Source: Bifidobacteriaceae bacterium
GTDB taxonomy: Bacteria; Actinomycetota; Actinomycetes; Actinomycetales; Bifidobacteriaceae
Reading direction: 5' to 3'
NCBI GenBank assembly: GCA_031260825.1
Contig: JAISKS010000090.1
Location: 1-13,455 of the forward strand
Length of the DNA stretch: 13,455 bases
In this document: one piece after another, positions 6,041-13,096 of the stretch
Layout: the number at the start of each line of letters is the position of its first letter
How positions within the stretch are numbered: position 1 is the first letter of the stretch
Notes under the pieces: generated by a model
Seen by the model: the letters and a program-made list of their open reading frames with translations, nothing else
Databases searched by the model: none
What the model was told of the DNA's origin: nothing
Position numbers and translations under genes: made by a program

Positions 6041-8320
6041 CTACTCAAATTGACTATTATATATATTATAATAATACCCTTTTTCTTTGATAAGTTCGTT
6101 ATGATTTCCTTGTTCGATAATATTTCCACCATCAACTACAATAATCAAATCAGCTTCACGAATAGTAGATAAACGATGTGCAATCACAAATGATGTACGA
6201 TCTTTTGAAAGTTTATTCATAGCATTTTGAATTAGTAGTTCAGTTCTAGTATCAACTGATGATGTAGCTTCATCTAAAATCAAGATTTGTCTATCAGCGA
6301 TTAATGCTCTTGCAATAACAATTAACTGTTTTTCACCAGCAGAAAGTGAATCATTTTCTCCGCCAATTATTGTATCATATCCATGTTTTAATTTTTTAGC
6401 AAACTCTTTTACATGAGCAGATTCACAAGCTTTTTCGAATTGTTTTTCTGTTACAGATTCTGGATTTACGCAGCCAAACATAATATTATCGCGTATTGAA
6501 CCTTTGAAAATCCAAGGATCTTGAAGAACCATAGCGATATGTTCACGTAGATCTTGACGATTAATATTGGCAGTATCTTTATTATCAATTAAAATCTTTC
6601 CTGAATTAATATCATAGAAACGCATTAATAAATTAACAATAGTTGTTTTTCCAGCGCCTGTATGACCAACAATTGCAATTGTTTTTCCAGGACGAACTGA
6701 TAAAGAGAAATCTTTAATTAAAGGTTTATCTTCGGTATAACCAAAATTAACATTTTTGAAATCTATTACAGCTTTCTTATTAAACTCTAAATCAGGATTA
6801 TGCTCTTGCATAGGTTCATCATCTTCATCTAAAATTTCATATACACGCTCAGCAGATGCTACACCAGATTGGATCTGATTTACCATTTGAGAAAGCTGAC
6901 CAATTGGCTGTGAATATTGACGAACATACATAATAAATGATTGAAGATCACCTAAAGATAATTGACCATGAATAATTCTTACAGCACCGATAAACGCGAT
7001 TAAAGCATACATAAAGTTTGTGAAGAAAACGTTTATAGGCATAATAATTCCAGATAGGAATTGTGCCTTAAATGTAGCTTCATAAAGTTCATCATTTTGC
7101 TCATGGAATCTATCAATAAATTCTTGTTCTTGATTATAAGTTTTTACAAGTGAAACACCTGAGAAAGATTCTTCAACCAAACTATTAAGTGAACCTGTCA
7201 TTTTCCATTGACGAGCAAATTGAGGTCCAGATTTCTTCATAATAATTACGATTAAAATCATCGAAGCAGGGATTGATAGAAGAGCAATAAGCGTCATAGA
7301 TACTGATAATGAGAACATCATTCCAATAACTAAAGATACCATTAATACCATAAATATAAAGTCACCAGCCACTTGGAAAAGTATTTGACTAAGATTATCG
7401 AGGTCATTAATTAACCTTGACATAATCTCACCGCGAGTTTGTCCATCAAAGTATTTTAATGGTAATTTCCAAATCTTCTCTTCGATTTTCATACGTAAAT
7501 CGCGAACAGTTGTTGTTACAATTCTTACTGTTATCCAGCCAGCGATCCATCTTGATAAAAATCCAAATAAATAAATAAGTGTAGCCCAACCAATCATTTT
7601 TAGGAATTTATTATAATCTAAACTTCCTCCTAATGTGATATTCATCTTTGAAAGCATTTGTTTTGTTTGATCTAAATTTTGCATACTATCATCTGAAGAA
7701 TTTTCATCAGTAGCGGAAGAATTAGTAGCAGATGAATCCGGAGGTGTACCAGTTTGTATATCAGTAATTACAGAACTGGAAGAGCCGTCAATTGGTGCAG
7801 TAGCAGTAACGGATTTATAAACCTCAGCCGAGCTAGAACCCGAGCCCGCAGAAGCCTCATGTGAACCAGAATCAGTACCAGCAGAAGCATCAGCAGAAGA
7901 CCCAGCAGAACCCTCAGTAATAACATTTCCATTTTCATCAAACTGCACAGCCATACCTGTACTACCACCCAAAGCATTAGCACCAGATTTTGCTTGATCC
8001 ATAAATTCCTGTAGTTTATCAACATCTAAGTATCCTTCATCATTAGATACTTTTGGTTTAATATCGTCAATTGTAACGCCTGCAGGTAAATTAGAAGAGA
8101 ATTGCTCAGTCATTTGTTTAGAAATTAGACCCTCAAATAAAACATCAGTCACATGACCTAATACTTTTGGAGCATAAGAAGCTGAAAGAGCAGCAGCAAC
8201 TAAAAATACAAGAACGATAAATACTTTGAATTTTTGCACGCATAAATCGCCAATAAGTCTCTTTAAAGTAGGTCCAAAATTCATTGCTTTAGCGGCAGGT
8301 TGTTTCTTTTTATTATGCAT
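6041..8320 (-). CDS. ABC exporter half-transporter, catalytic subunit with large extracellular insert
   Basis: Partner of the preceding gene, 759 residues. The first membrane segment is at about 31-55 and the second at about 240-260. The loop between them (about 68-238), external in this exporter fold, is very long; its middle (134-215) is a Ser/Ala/Gly/Thr/Asp low-complexity stretch. The nucleotide-binding domain has Walker A GHTGAGKT (552-559), Q-loop Q600, Walker B ILDE with catalytic E684 and switch histidine H715 (VIAHR). Its signature is the deviant LSAGE (659-663) instead of LSGGQ. This completes the degenerate site formed with the partner's Walker A/B, while the other composite site is fully intact. 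A very strong GAGGAGGTGG lies upstream of the ATG, inside the end of the upstream gene. The transported substrate is unknown; drugs, lipids or peptides are possible. Confidence 0.93.
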   Translation of the reverse strand: MHNKKKQPAAKAMNFGPTLKRLIGDLCVQKFKVFIVLVFLVAAALSASYAPKVLGHVTDVLFEGLISKQMTEQFSSNLPAGVTIDDIKPKVSNDEGYLDVDKLQEFMDQAKSGANALGGSTGMAVQFDENGNVITEGSAGSSADASAGTDSGSHEASAGSGSSSAEVYKSVTATAPIDGSSSSVITDIQTGTPPDSSATNSSATDENSSDDSMQNLDQTKQMLSKMNITLGGSLDYNKFLKMIGWATLIYLFGFLSRWIAGWITVRIVTTTVRDLRMKIEEKIWKLPLKYFDGQTRGEIMSRLINDLDNLSQILFQVAGDFIFMVLMVSLVIGMMFSLSVSMTLIALLSIPASMILIVIIMKKSGPQFARQWKMTGSLNSLVEESFSGVSLVKTYNQEQEFIDRFHEQNDELYEATFKAQFLSGIIMPINVFFTNFMYALIAFIGAVRIIHGQLSLGDLQSFIMYVRQYSQPIGQLSQMVNQIQSGVASAERVYEILDEDDEPMQEHNPDLEFNKKAVIDFKNVNFGYTEDKPLIKDFSLSVRPGKTIAIVGHTGAGKTTIVNLLMRFYDINSGKILIDNKDTANINRQDLREHIAMVLQDPWIFKGSIRDNIMFGCVNPESVTEKQFEKACESAHVKEFAKKLKHGYDTIIGGENDSLSAGEKQLIVIARALIADRQILILDEATSSVDTRTELLIQNAMNKLSKDRTSFVIAHRLSTIREADLIIVVDGGNIIEQGNHNELIKEKGYYYNIYNSQFE

Positions 8321-10094
8321 TTGTAATACCCACCTCCTCAGCTTTTAATTGTGAAGACACAATTTCAGAATATACATTATTAGATTTTAGAAGCTCTTTA
8401 TGCTTTCCAATTCCAACGATTTTTCCATCATCAATTACAAGAATTTGATCAGCATTCATCACAGTAGATACGCGCTGAGCAATGATAAGCACAGCTTTAT
8501 CCTTAGCAACTTTAGTCAAATTAGTACGAACTGTTTTATCAGTTTTATAATCAAGCGCAGATAATGAATCATCAAAAACGATTACAGGAGTATCTTTTAA
8601 AATTGCACGAGCAATAGATAGACGTTGTTTTTGTCCACCAGAGAAATTATTTCCACCTTGTGCAACTGCAACATCATATAAATCAATTTCGTCTTTTTCA
8701 GCACGTTCCTCTAAGAAATGTTTTGCAGTAGCAACTTCCAATGCTTGATCCATTTGTTTTTTAGTAGCATTCTTATTTGCAAATTTTAAATTAGATTCAA
8801 TTGTACCTTCAAATAAAACAACTTTTTGTGGTACACATGCAATAAGCTGAGAAATATGTTGTTTTGAGAATTCTGAAATAGGTTTCATATCAGATTTTTT
8901 GGATGAATCTCCGATTAAGATTTGGCCATCATTTGTTTTATATAAACCAGTTAAAACATTTACAATACTAGATTTACCAGAACCTGTAGAACCAATCACA
9001 GCAGTTGTTGTACCAGGTTTTAATTCAAAAGAAATATTCTCAAGCACATTATTTGATTTTTTAGAATATCTAAATGTTACATCATCAAATTTCACAGTTA
9101 CTTTTTTAGGAGCTACATCTTTCTTTGAAGTTTTTTCGATGACTTCTTTATCTTTCATATTTAAAACATCATTAATACGTTTTGCAGAAACATTGGCACG
9201 AGGTACCATAATAAAGATCATTGCAACGAAAAGTATACTCATAAGAATATACATTGCGTAATTGATGAAAGCTGTGATTGAACCAATTTCCATTTGACCA
9301 TTATCAACTCTCATTCCACCAAAATACATAATTGCTAAAATTGCCATATTAACAATTAGCATAAATATAGGGAACAGAATTGTCATTGTACGTCCAATTA
9401 CAATATTAAGATCATAGATTTCATTATTTACAACAGCAAACTTTTCTTTCTCTTGATCTTCTTTTACGAAAGCCCTAACAACTCTCACACCAATGATTTG
9501 TTCTTCAAGAATTTGATTGATTTGGTCTAATTTCTTTTGGAATAATTGGAAATATTTCATAATAAAAACACCAATAAATCCTAGAACTAAACCAATCACA
9601 GGGATCATTATTAATATAATCATTGAAAGTGGTACATCTTGGCGAAGAGCTAAAAATAGACCACAAATAAACATAAAAGGAGCTGTAGAAGCGAGAGTGA
9701 TTAAAAAGAAAATCACATTTTGAACTTGAGTCATATCATTTGTACAGCGTGTAATAAGTGTTGATGGTCCGAATTTATCATATTGAGATAAATTAAGTGT
9801 CCAGATTTTCTCATAAAAATCATTACGCAAATCTTTAGTGATTAAGAAAGCAAATTTAGAACCAAAATAAACAGCACCTATGCTACAAAAAACCTGAATA
9901 GCTGAAATAGTAAGCATTATTGCACTATCTTTGATTACGAAATCTAAATCACCAACAACAACACCTTTATCGATAATATCGGCATTAATGCTTGGTAAAC
10001 TAAGTGAACCAATTGCGGAAAATAATTGTAATATAAAAGCAAATATCAGATATTTAATATATCTTTTGCCATAGGTTTTTAATACCTGTCCCAT
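8313..10094 (-). CDS. ABC exporter half-transporter, degenerate-site subunit of a heterodimer
   Basis: A 593-residue half-transporter of the multidrug/lipid exporter type: six membrane segments (about 1-310) followed by a nucleotide-binding domain. The Walker A motif GSTGSGKS is at 368-375, the Q-loop at Q423 and the intact signature FSGGQ at 484-488. The Walker B end reads VIVFDDS, so D509 replaces the catalytic glutamate, and the switch-loop histidine is replaced by Q540 (IIAQR). Both changes are the known marks of the non-hydrolysing half in heterodimers such as TM287/288 and BmrCD. The partner gene overlaps it by 8 bases. The start lies 7 bases after the adk stop with no evident Shine-Dalgarno sequence, so translation may be coupled to adk. 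Substrate cannot be told from the sequence. Confidence 0.93.
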   Translation of the reverse strand: MGQVLKTYGKRYIKYLIFAFILQLFSAIGSLSLPSINADIIDKGVVVGDLDFVIKDSAIMLTISAIQVFCSIGAVYFGSKFAFLITKDLRNDFYEKIWTLNLSQYDKFGPSTLITRCTNDMTQVQNVIFFLITLASTAPFMFICGLFLALRQDVPLSMIILIMIPVIGLVLGFIGVFIMKYFQLFQKKLDQINQILEEQIIGVRVVRAFVKEDQEKEKFAVVNNEIYDLNIVIGRTMTILFPIFMLIVNMAILAIMYFGGMRVDNGQMEIGSITAFINYAMYILMSILFVAMIFIMVPRANVSAKRINDVLNMKDKEVIEKTSKKDVAPKKVTVKFDDVTFRYSKKSNNVLENISFELKPGTTTAVIGSTGSGKSSIVNVLTGLYKTNDGQILIGDSSKKSDMKPISEFSKQHISQLIACVPQKVVLFEGTIESNLKFANKNATKKQMDQALEVATAKHFLEERAEKDEIDLYDVAVAQGGNNFSGGQKQRLSIARAILKDTPVIVFDDSLSALDYKTDKTVRTNLTKVAKDKAVLIIAQRVSTVMNADQILVIDDGKIVGIGKHKELLKSNNVYSEIVSSQLKAEEVGITNA

Positions 10095-10101
10095 AATAAA
10101 A

Positions 10102-10668
10102 TTAGTTAAAACTATTTAGCACTAGAGAAATATCTTCAAAAACATTCTCTACAGTCTGAACTCCATCAATATTAGTAGTAATCCCTAAATCATTATAATA
10201 GTTAATTATAGGCGCTGTTTGTGTATCATAAATACTAAGACGTTGTTTAATTGATTCAGGTGTATCATCAGATCTTCCTTCTTCAATAGCGCGTTTATTA
10301 ATTCTATCAATAAGTACTGAGCGATCAGCATCAAGAACTACTACAACATCTAATTTTTGATCATTATCACTAAGATATGAATTTAGATTTTGTGCTTGAG
10401 ATAAATTTCTTGGGAAGCCGTCTAAAATATATGAACTATCTCCTAAAGAGCTTAATTTATCAAAAACGATTTCGCAAGTTAATTCATCATCAACTAAATT
10501 TCCTGATTCAATAATTGATTTGATTTTTAAACCAAGCTCAGTTTCATTTGAAATATTATAACGAAAAATATCTCCTGTAGAAATATGCTCTGCATTAAAT
10601 TTCTCAGAAATTAATTTTGCTTGTGTGCCTTTACCGACACCTTGTGGTCCAATTATTAGAAGTTTCAT
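10102..10668 (-). CDS. adk: adenylate kinase, short-lid type
   Basis: Catalyses ATP + AMP = 2 ADP in the cytoplasm. The 188 residues include the P-loop GPQGVGKGT (7-15), the AMP-binding segment STGDIFR (30-36), DGFPR (83-87), and the arginines around the short lid, RINKRAIEEGRSDDT (122-136) and KQR (141-143). The lid is the short form without the zinc-binding cysteines of long-lid enzymes, as usual in Actinobacteria. The variant P-loop and the following TELGL segment recall bifidobacterial enzymes, though this is from memory. GAGGTGA precedes the ATG. It follows secY by 25 bases. Downstream, where many genomes have map and infA, there is instead an ABC exporter pair. Confidence 0.97.
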   Translation of the reverse strand: MKLLIIGPQGVGKGTQAKLISEKFNAEHISTGDIFRYNISNETELGLKIKSIIESGNLVDDELTCEIVFDKLSSLGDSSYILDGFPRNLSQAQNLNSYLSDNDQKLDVVVVLDADRSVLIDRINKRAIEEGRSDDTPESIKQRLSIYDTQTAPIINYYNDLGITTNIDGVQTVENVFEDISLVLNSFN

Positions 10669-10693
10669 AATTCACCTCGTTAAATATATTTTG

Positions 10694-12007
10694 TTACACT
10701 TTTCCGTGATATTTTAAGAATCCATCATAATGATGTTGTTGTAGTTGAGAGTTAATTTGCTTAACTGTATCAAGTCCAACACCAACAATAATTAGAAGAG
10801 TTGTACCACCAAAAGGAAGGTTAGCAGATACGCCGATTGCCATAAATAAAAGTGTAGGAACCATTGCGATAATTGTTAAATAAATCGCACCAACAGTATT
10901 AATACGGTTAATCACATATTTTAGATATATAGCAGTTGCAGAACCAGCGCGTTTACCAGTGATGAAACCACCTGAATTTCTTAGATTTTCAGCAACTTCA
11001 CCAACATCATAAGTAATTGATGTATATAAGAAGCAGAAGAAGAAAATAAGAATTGCATATAAAGTTAAATGAAGCACAGCAGTTTGTGATGTGATATTAG
11101 CAGTGATCCACTGTACAATAGGTGATGTTTGATCAGCGAATTGTAGAAGTAGCGAAGGTGCTGCTAAGAATGATGATGCAAAGATGATTGGAATAACACC
11201 TGACATATTAATCTTAAGTGGAAGATAAGAAGATCCTCCCCCAACAGTGCGAGATCCAACTTTTTTAGAACCATATTGAACTGGTATACGTCTTTGCGCA
11301 TTTTCCATAAAGCAGATGATTGTGATAATCACTAAGATTGCGAAAATAACGATTAAGAATTTTGAGAATCCTGCAGAACCTGTAGCGATTGACCAAAGGT
11401 TAGGAAGGAAGTTTGAGCAGATTGATGAGAAAATAAGAATTGACATTCCGTTTCCTACACCTTTAGCTGTGATTTGCTCACCTAAAAACATTATCATTGC
11501 TGTACCAGCAGTCATAATTGTGATCATAATAAGTAAAGTAGGGATTGTCTCATCTGGGATAACTGCTGCATTACATGTACCACCGAAAAGCGCACCAGTT
11601 CTAGCAGTTGTGATAATTGTTGTTGATTGAAGAACAGCTAAACCGATAGTTAAATAACGTGTGTATTGAGTAAGCGTAGCCTGTCCTTGTTGACCTTCTT
11701 TATGAAGATTTGCAAAATGTGGTACAACAACTCGAAGAAGTTGAACAACAATTGACGAGGTAATATAAGGCATAATACCAAGTGCAAACACTGATACATT
11801 AAGCAGTGCACCACCTGAGAAAATATTAACTAATGAAAGCATATCATTTGACTGAGTAGCTTTTGTACAAATCGCAACAGCGTTATAATCAACGCCAGGT
11901 GTAGGTAAAAATGAGCCTATACGAAATAGTACGATAATGAATAATGTGAAGAAAATCTTATTTCTAAGATCCGCAGTCTTAAAAGCTTGTATCAATCCTG
12001 AAAACAT
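10694..12007 (-). CDS. secY: preprotein translocase subunit SecY
   Basis: Channel subunit of the SecYEG translocon in the cytoplasmic membrane, which exports unfolded proteins with SecA and inserts membrane proteins with the SRP pathway. The 437 residues match the usual length and the hydrophobicity pattern fits ten membrane segments. Visible family motifs are the N-terminal DLRNKIFFTL, then RIGSFLPTPGVD, the plug/TM2 region NIFSGGALLNVSVFALGIMP followed by YITSSIVVQLL, GQATLTQYTRYLT, GVGNGMSILIF, RRIPVQYGSK in the cytoplasmic loop and NLRNSGGFI(T)GKR nearer the C-terminus. The ATG is preceded by AAAAGGA. It lies in the standard rplO-secY-adk order, with a 98-base gap before it that holds a hairpin and a possible promoter. 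Confidence 0.98.
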   Translation of the reverse strand: MFSGLIQAFKTADLRNKIFFTLFIIVLFRIGSFLPTPGVDYNAVAICTKATQSNDMLSLVNIFSGGALLNVSVFALGIMPYITSSIVVQLLRVVVPHFANLHKEGQQGQATLTQYTRYLTIGLAVLQSTTIITTARTGALFGGTCNAAVIPDETIPTLLIMITIMTAGTAMIMFLGEQITAKGVGNGMSILIFSSICSNFLPNLWSIATGSAGFSKFLIVIFAILVIITIICFMENAQRRIPVQYGSKKVGSRTVGGGSSYLPLKINMSGVIPIIFASSFLAAPSLLLQFADQTSPIVQWITANITSQTAVLHLTLYAILIFFFCFLYTSITYDVGEVAENLRNSGGFITGKRAGSATAIYLKYVINRINTVGAIYLTIIAMVPTLLFMAIGVSANLPFGGTTLLIIVGVGLDTVKQINSQLQQHHYDGFLKYHGKV

Positions 12008-12044
12008 ATATTTCCTTTTATTAAAATTTTATTATTAAATTCAA

Positions 12045-12088
12045 TATCTATTATACACCTTTTAAAACGAAAAGGCATATAATAGATA
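12045..12088 (-). other. 19-bp RNA hairpin between rplO and secY
   Basis: Positions 12045-12063 pair with 12070-12088 around a six-base loop. In DNA the arms have two adjacent mismatches (12056/12077 and 12057/12076). In minus-strand RNA these become two G·U wobbles, giving an unbroken 19-bp stem. In plus-strand RNA they would be A·C mismatches, so the structure suits the sense transcript of this operon. No T-run follows it, so it is not a classic intrinsic terminator. A processing site (RNase III-like), an mRNA stabiliser or a regulatory leader are all possible. The 3' arm also contains a TATAAT. Confidence 0.55.
12050..12055 (-). promoter_or_regulatory. possible -10 element of a secY promoter
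   Basis: A perfect TATAAT on the minus strand lies in the 3' arm of the rplO-secY hairpin, about 43 bases before the secY ATG. A transcript starting some seven bases downstream would have a leader of about 36 bases that includes the secY Shine-Dalgarno sequence. No good -35 hexamer is seen at 16-18 bases (candidates TGCCTT, ATGCCT, TATGCC), so this is only a candidate. The inverted repeat also creates a TATAAT on the plus strand, with no gene there to serve. Confidence 0.35.
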
Positions 12089-12113
12089 AAAAAAACTTAG
12101 AGTTATTACTCAG
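12088..12113 (-). terminator. weak terminator or attenuator candidate at the rplO stop
   Basis: On the minus strand, overlapping the last codons of rplO, GAGT (12111-12108) can pair with ACTC (12103-12100) around the loop AATA. An outer CT/AG pair joins across a two-base bulge. Eight T residues follow directly (12095-12088). The stem is short, so termination would at best be partial. Its place between ribosomal protein genes and secY would allow lower expression of secY than of the upstream genes. Confidence 0.25.
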
Positions 12114-12735
12114 CTGCCTCTGTTGTATCAGCAGGAGCTTCAGCTGGAGCCTCTACTTTTGCAGGAGCTTTAGCAGGAGCTTTTTTAGCTGGTTTATCTT
12201 CATTTGGAGTTACGATAAGAACTTCAACAGATCCACCTTTGGCTTCAACTTTAGAGATTGCTGTAGCAGATGCTTTATCAACAGAAATTGTATATTTTCC
12301 AGTGATTTCACCATTAGCAAGAAGTTTTACAGGTTGATTCTTACGAACTAGACCTTTTTCAACTAAAGCAGCGATATCTACTTTAGATCCATCTTTGAAA
12401 GCTTTTGAGATTGCATCTAAATTAACCACTTGATATTCAATATGATTAATATTTCTGAATCCACGTACTTTTGGAAGACGCATATGAAGTGGCATTTGAC
12501 CACCTTCAAATCTCTGTGGAACCTGATAACGTGCCTTTGTACCTTTAGTACCACGTCCAGAAGTTTTACCTTTTGAAGCCTCACCACGACCAACGCGTGT
12601 ACGCTCTTTTACAGCGCCTTTAGCTGGTTTAAGGTGATGAAGACGAAGAATCGTCTCTTTTTCATCAGATTTTTTAGTAGTTTTAGTCGCAGAAGTTTTA
12701 CTTCCACTCGCACTTTTTGTCTTTGATTCTACCAT
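12106..12735 (-). CDS. rplO: 50S ribosomal protein uL15 (RplO) with terminal extensions
   Basis: uL15, a late-assembling protein of the large subunit. The core spans about residues 30-177: LHHLKPAKGA, the Gly/Arg/Lys-rich rRNA-binding stretch RVGRGEASKGKTSGRGTKG (47-65), then FEGGQMPLHMRLPKVRGF (76-93) and YQVVNLD (101-107), which are typical of the family and close to actinobacterial versions. It is longer than the usual length of about 145-150 residues. There is a Lys/Ser/Thr-rich N-terminal extension of about 29 residues and an Ala/Pro/Lys then Glu-rich C-terminal tail (178-209). The start is supported by AGGAGA before ATG 12735, and the next methionine lies inside the core (residue 81), so the N-terminal extension looks real. 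It follows rpmD by 26 bases. Confidence 0.96.
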   Translation of the reverse strand: MVESKTKSASGSKTSATKTTKKSDEKETILRLHHLKPAKGAVKERTRVGRGEASKGKTSGRGTKGTKARYQVPQRFEGGQMPLHMRLPKVRGFRNINHIEYQVVNLDAISKAFKDGSKVDIAALVEKGLVRKNQPVKLLANGEITGKYTISVDKASATAISKVEAKGGSVEVLIVTPNEDKPAKKAPAKAPAKVEAPAEAPADTTEAAE

Positions 12736-13096
12736 TTTAATTTCTCCTAATTAATTAGTAATTATTTTACTTCTTCCACAGTTACTAAATGTGAAACTTT
12801 ATTTATATATCCTCTAGTGATTGGATTATCTTCAACAACTACAGTTTGATGAATCTTTTTTAGTCCAAGTGAACGTAGATTATCATGTTGTTTTTGGATA
12901 CGACCAATTTTAGATTTTACTTGAGTAACTTTTAATTGCTTAGCCATTTTTTACTCTCCTTATTATTTAGCTTCTTCAGCGTTTTCAGCTGGAGCCTCAG
13001 CAGGTGCTTCAGTATTTTCAACTGGAGCCTCTACAGGTACCTCTTTAGCAGCTTCTTCTTTTTTAGCAGGTGCTTTTTTAGCAGGAGCTTTTTTAG
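12169..13096. repeat. 20-base direct repeat in the tails of rplO and rpsE
   Basis: An identical 20-base string occurs at 12169-12188 (rplO tail) and 13077-13096 (rpsE tail), coding for part of the KKAPAK motif in both. Shorter matches flank it, including ttcagctggagcctc in both tails. The repeats lie within coding sequence and are in the same orientation. They could come from duplication or exchange between the tails, or from convergent low-complexity codon runs. Confidence 0.6.
12762..12947 (-). CDS. rpmD: 50S ribosomal protein uL30 (RpmD)
   Basis: uL30, a small protein of the large ribosomal subunit. The 61 residues match the usual bacterial length. Visible family features are the N-terminal strand KQLKVTQVKSKIG, the central RSLGLKKI motif and the C-terminal HLVTVEEVK strand. 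The ATG is preceded by AAGGAGAG at a normal distance, which sits in the short gap after rpsE. Its place between rpsE and rplO is the conserved bacterial order. Its presence also argues against a CPR bacterium, since that group is known to lack uL30. Confidence 0.97.
   Translation of the reverse strand: MAKQLKVTQVKSKIGRIQKQHDNLRSLGLKKIHQTVVVEDNPITRGYINKVSHLVTVEEVK

Noticed and set aside
7768..8025. Minus-strand ORF of 85 codons inside the second ABC gene
   Set aside because: It is an alternative frame across the low-complexity external loop. The Leu-rich sequence follows from the repeated codons of the Ser/Ala/Asp stretch, and the ABC frame continues through on both sides.
8899..9261. Plus-strand ORF of 120 codons opposite the first ABC gene
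   Set aside because: Antisense to the Walker A region of a well-supported gene, with no recognisable domain.
12045..12088. Hairpin between rplO and secY as an intrinsic terminator
   Set aside because: No T-run follows it on the minus strand, and on the plus strand it is followed by A residues. The eight-T run lies before it and belongs, if anything, to the weak stem at the rplO stop.
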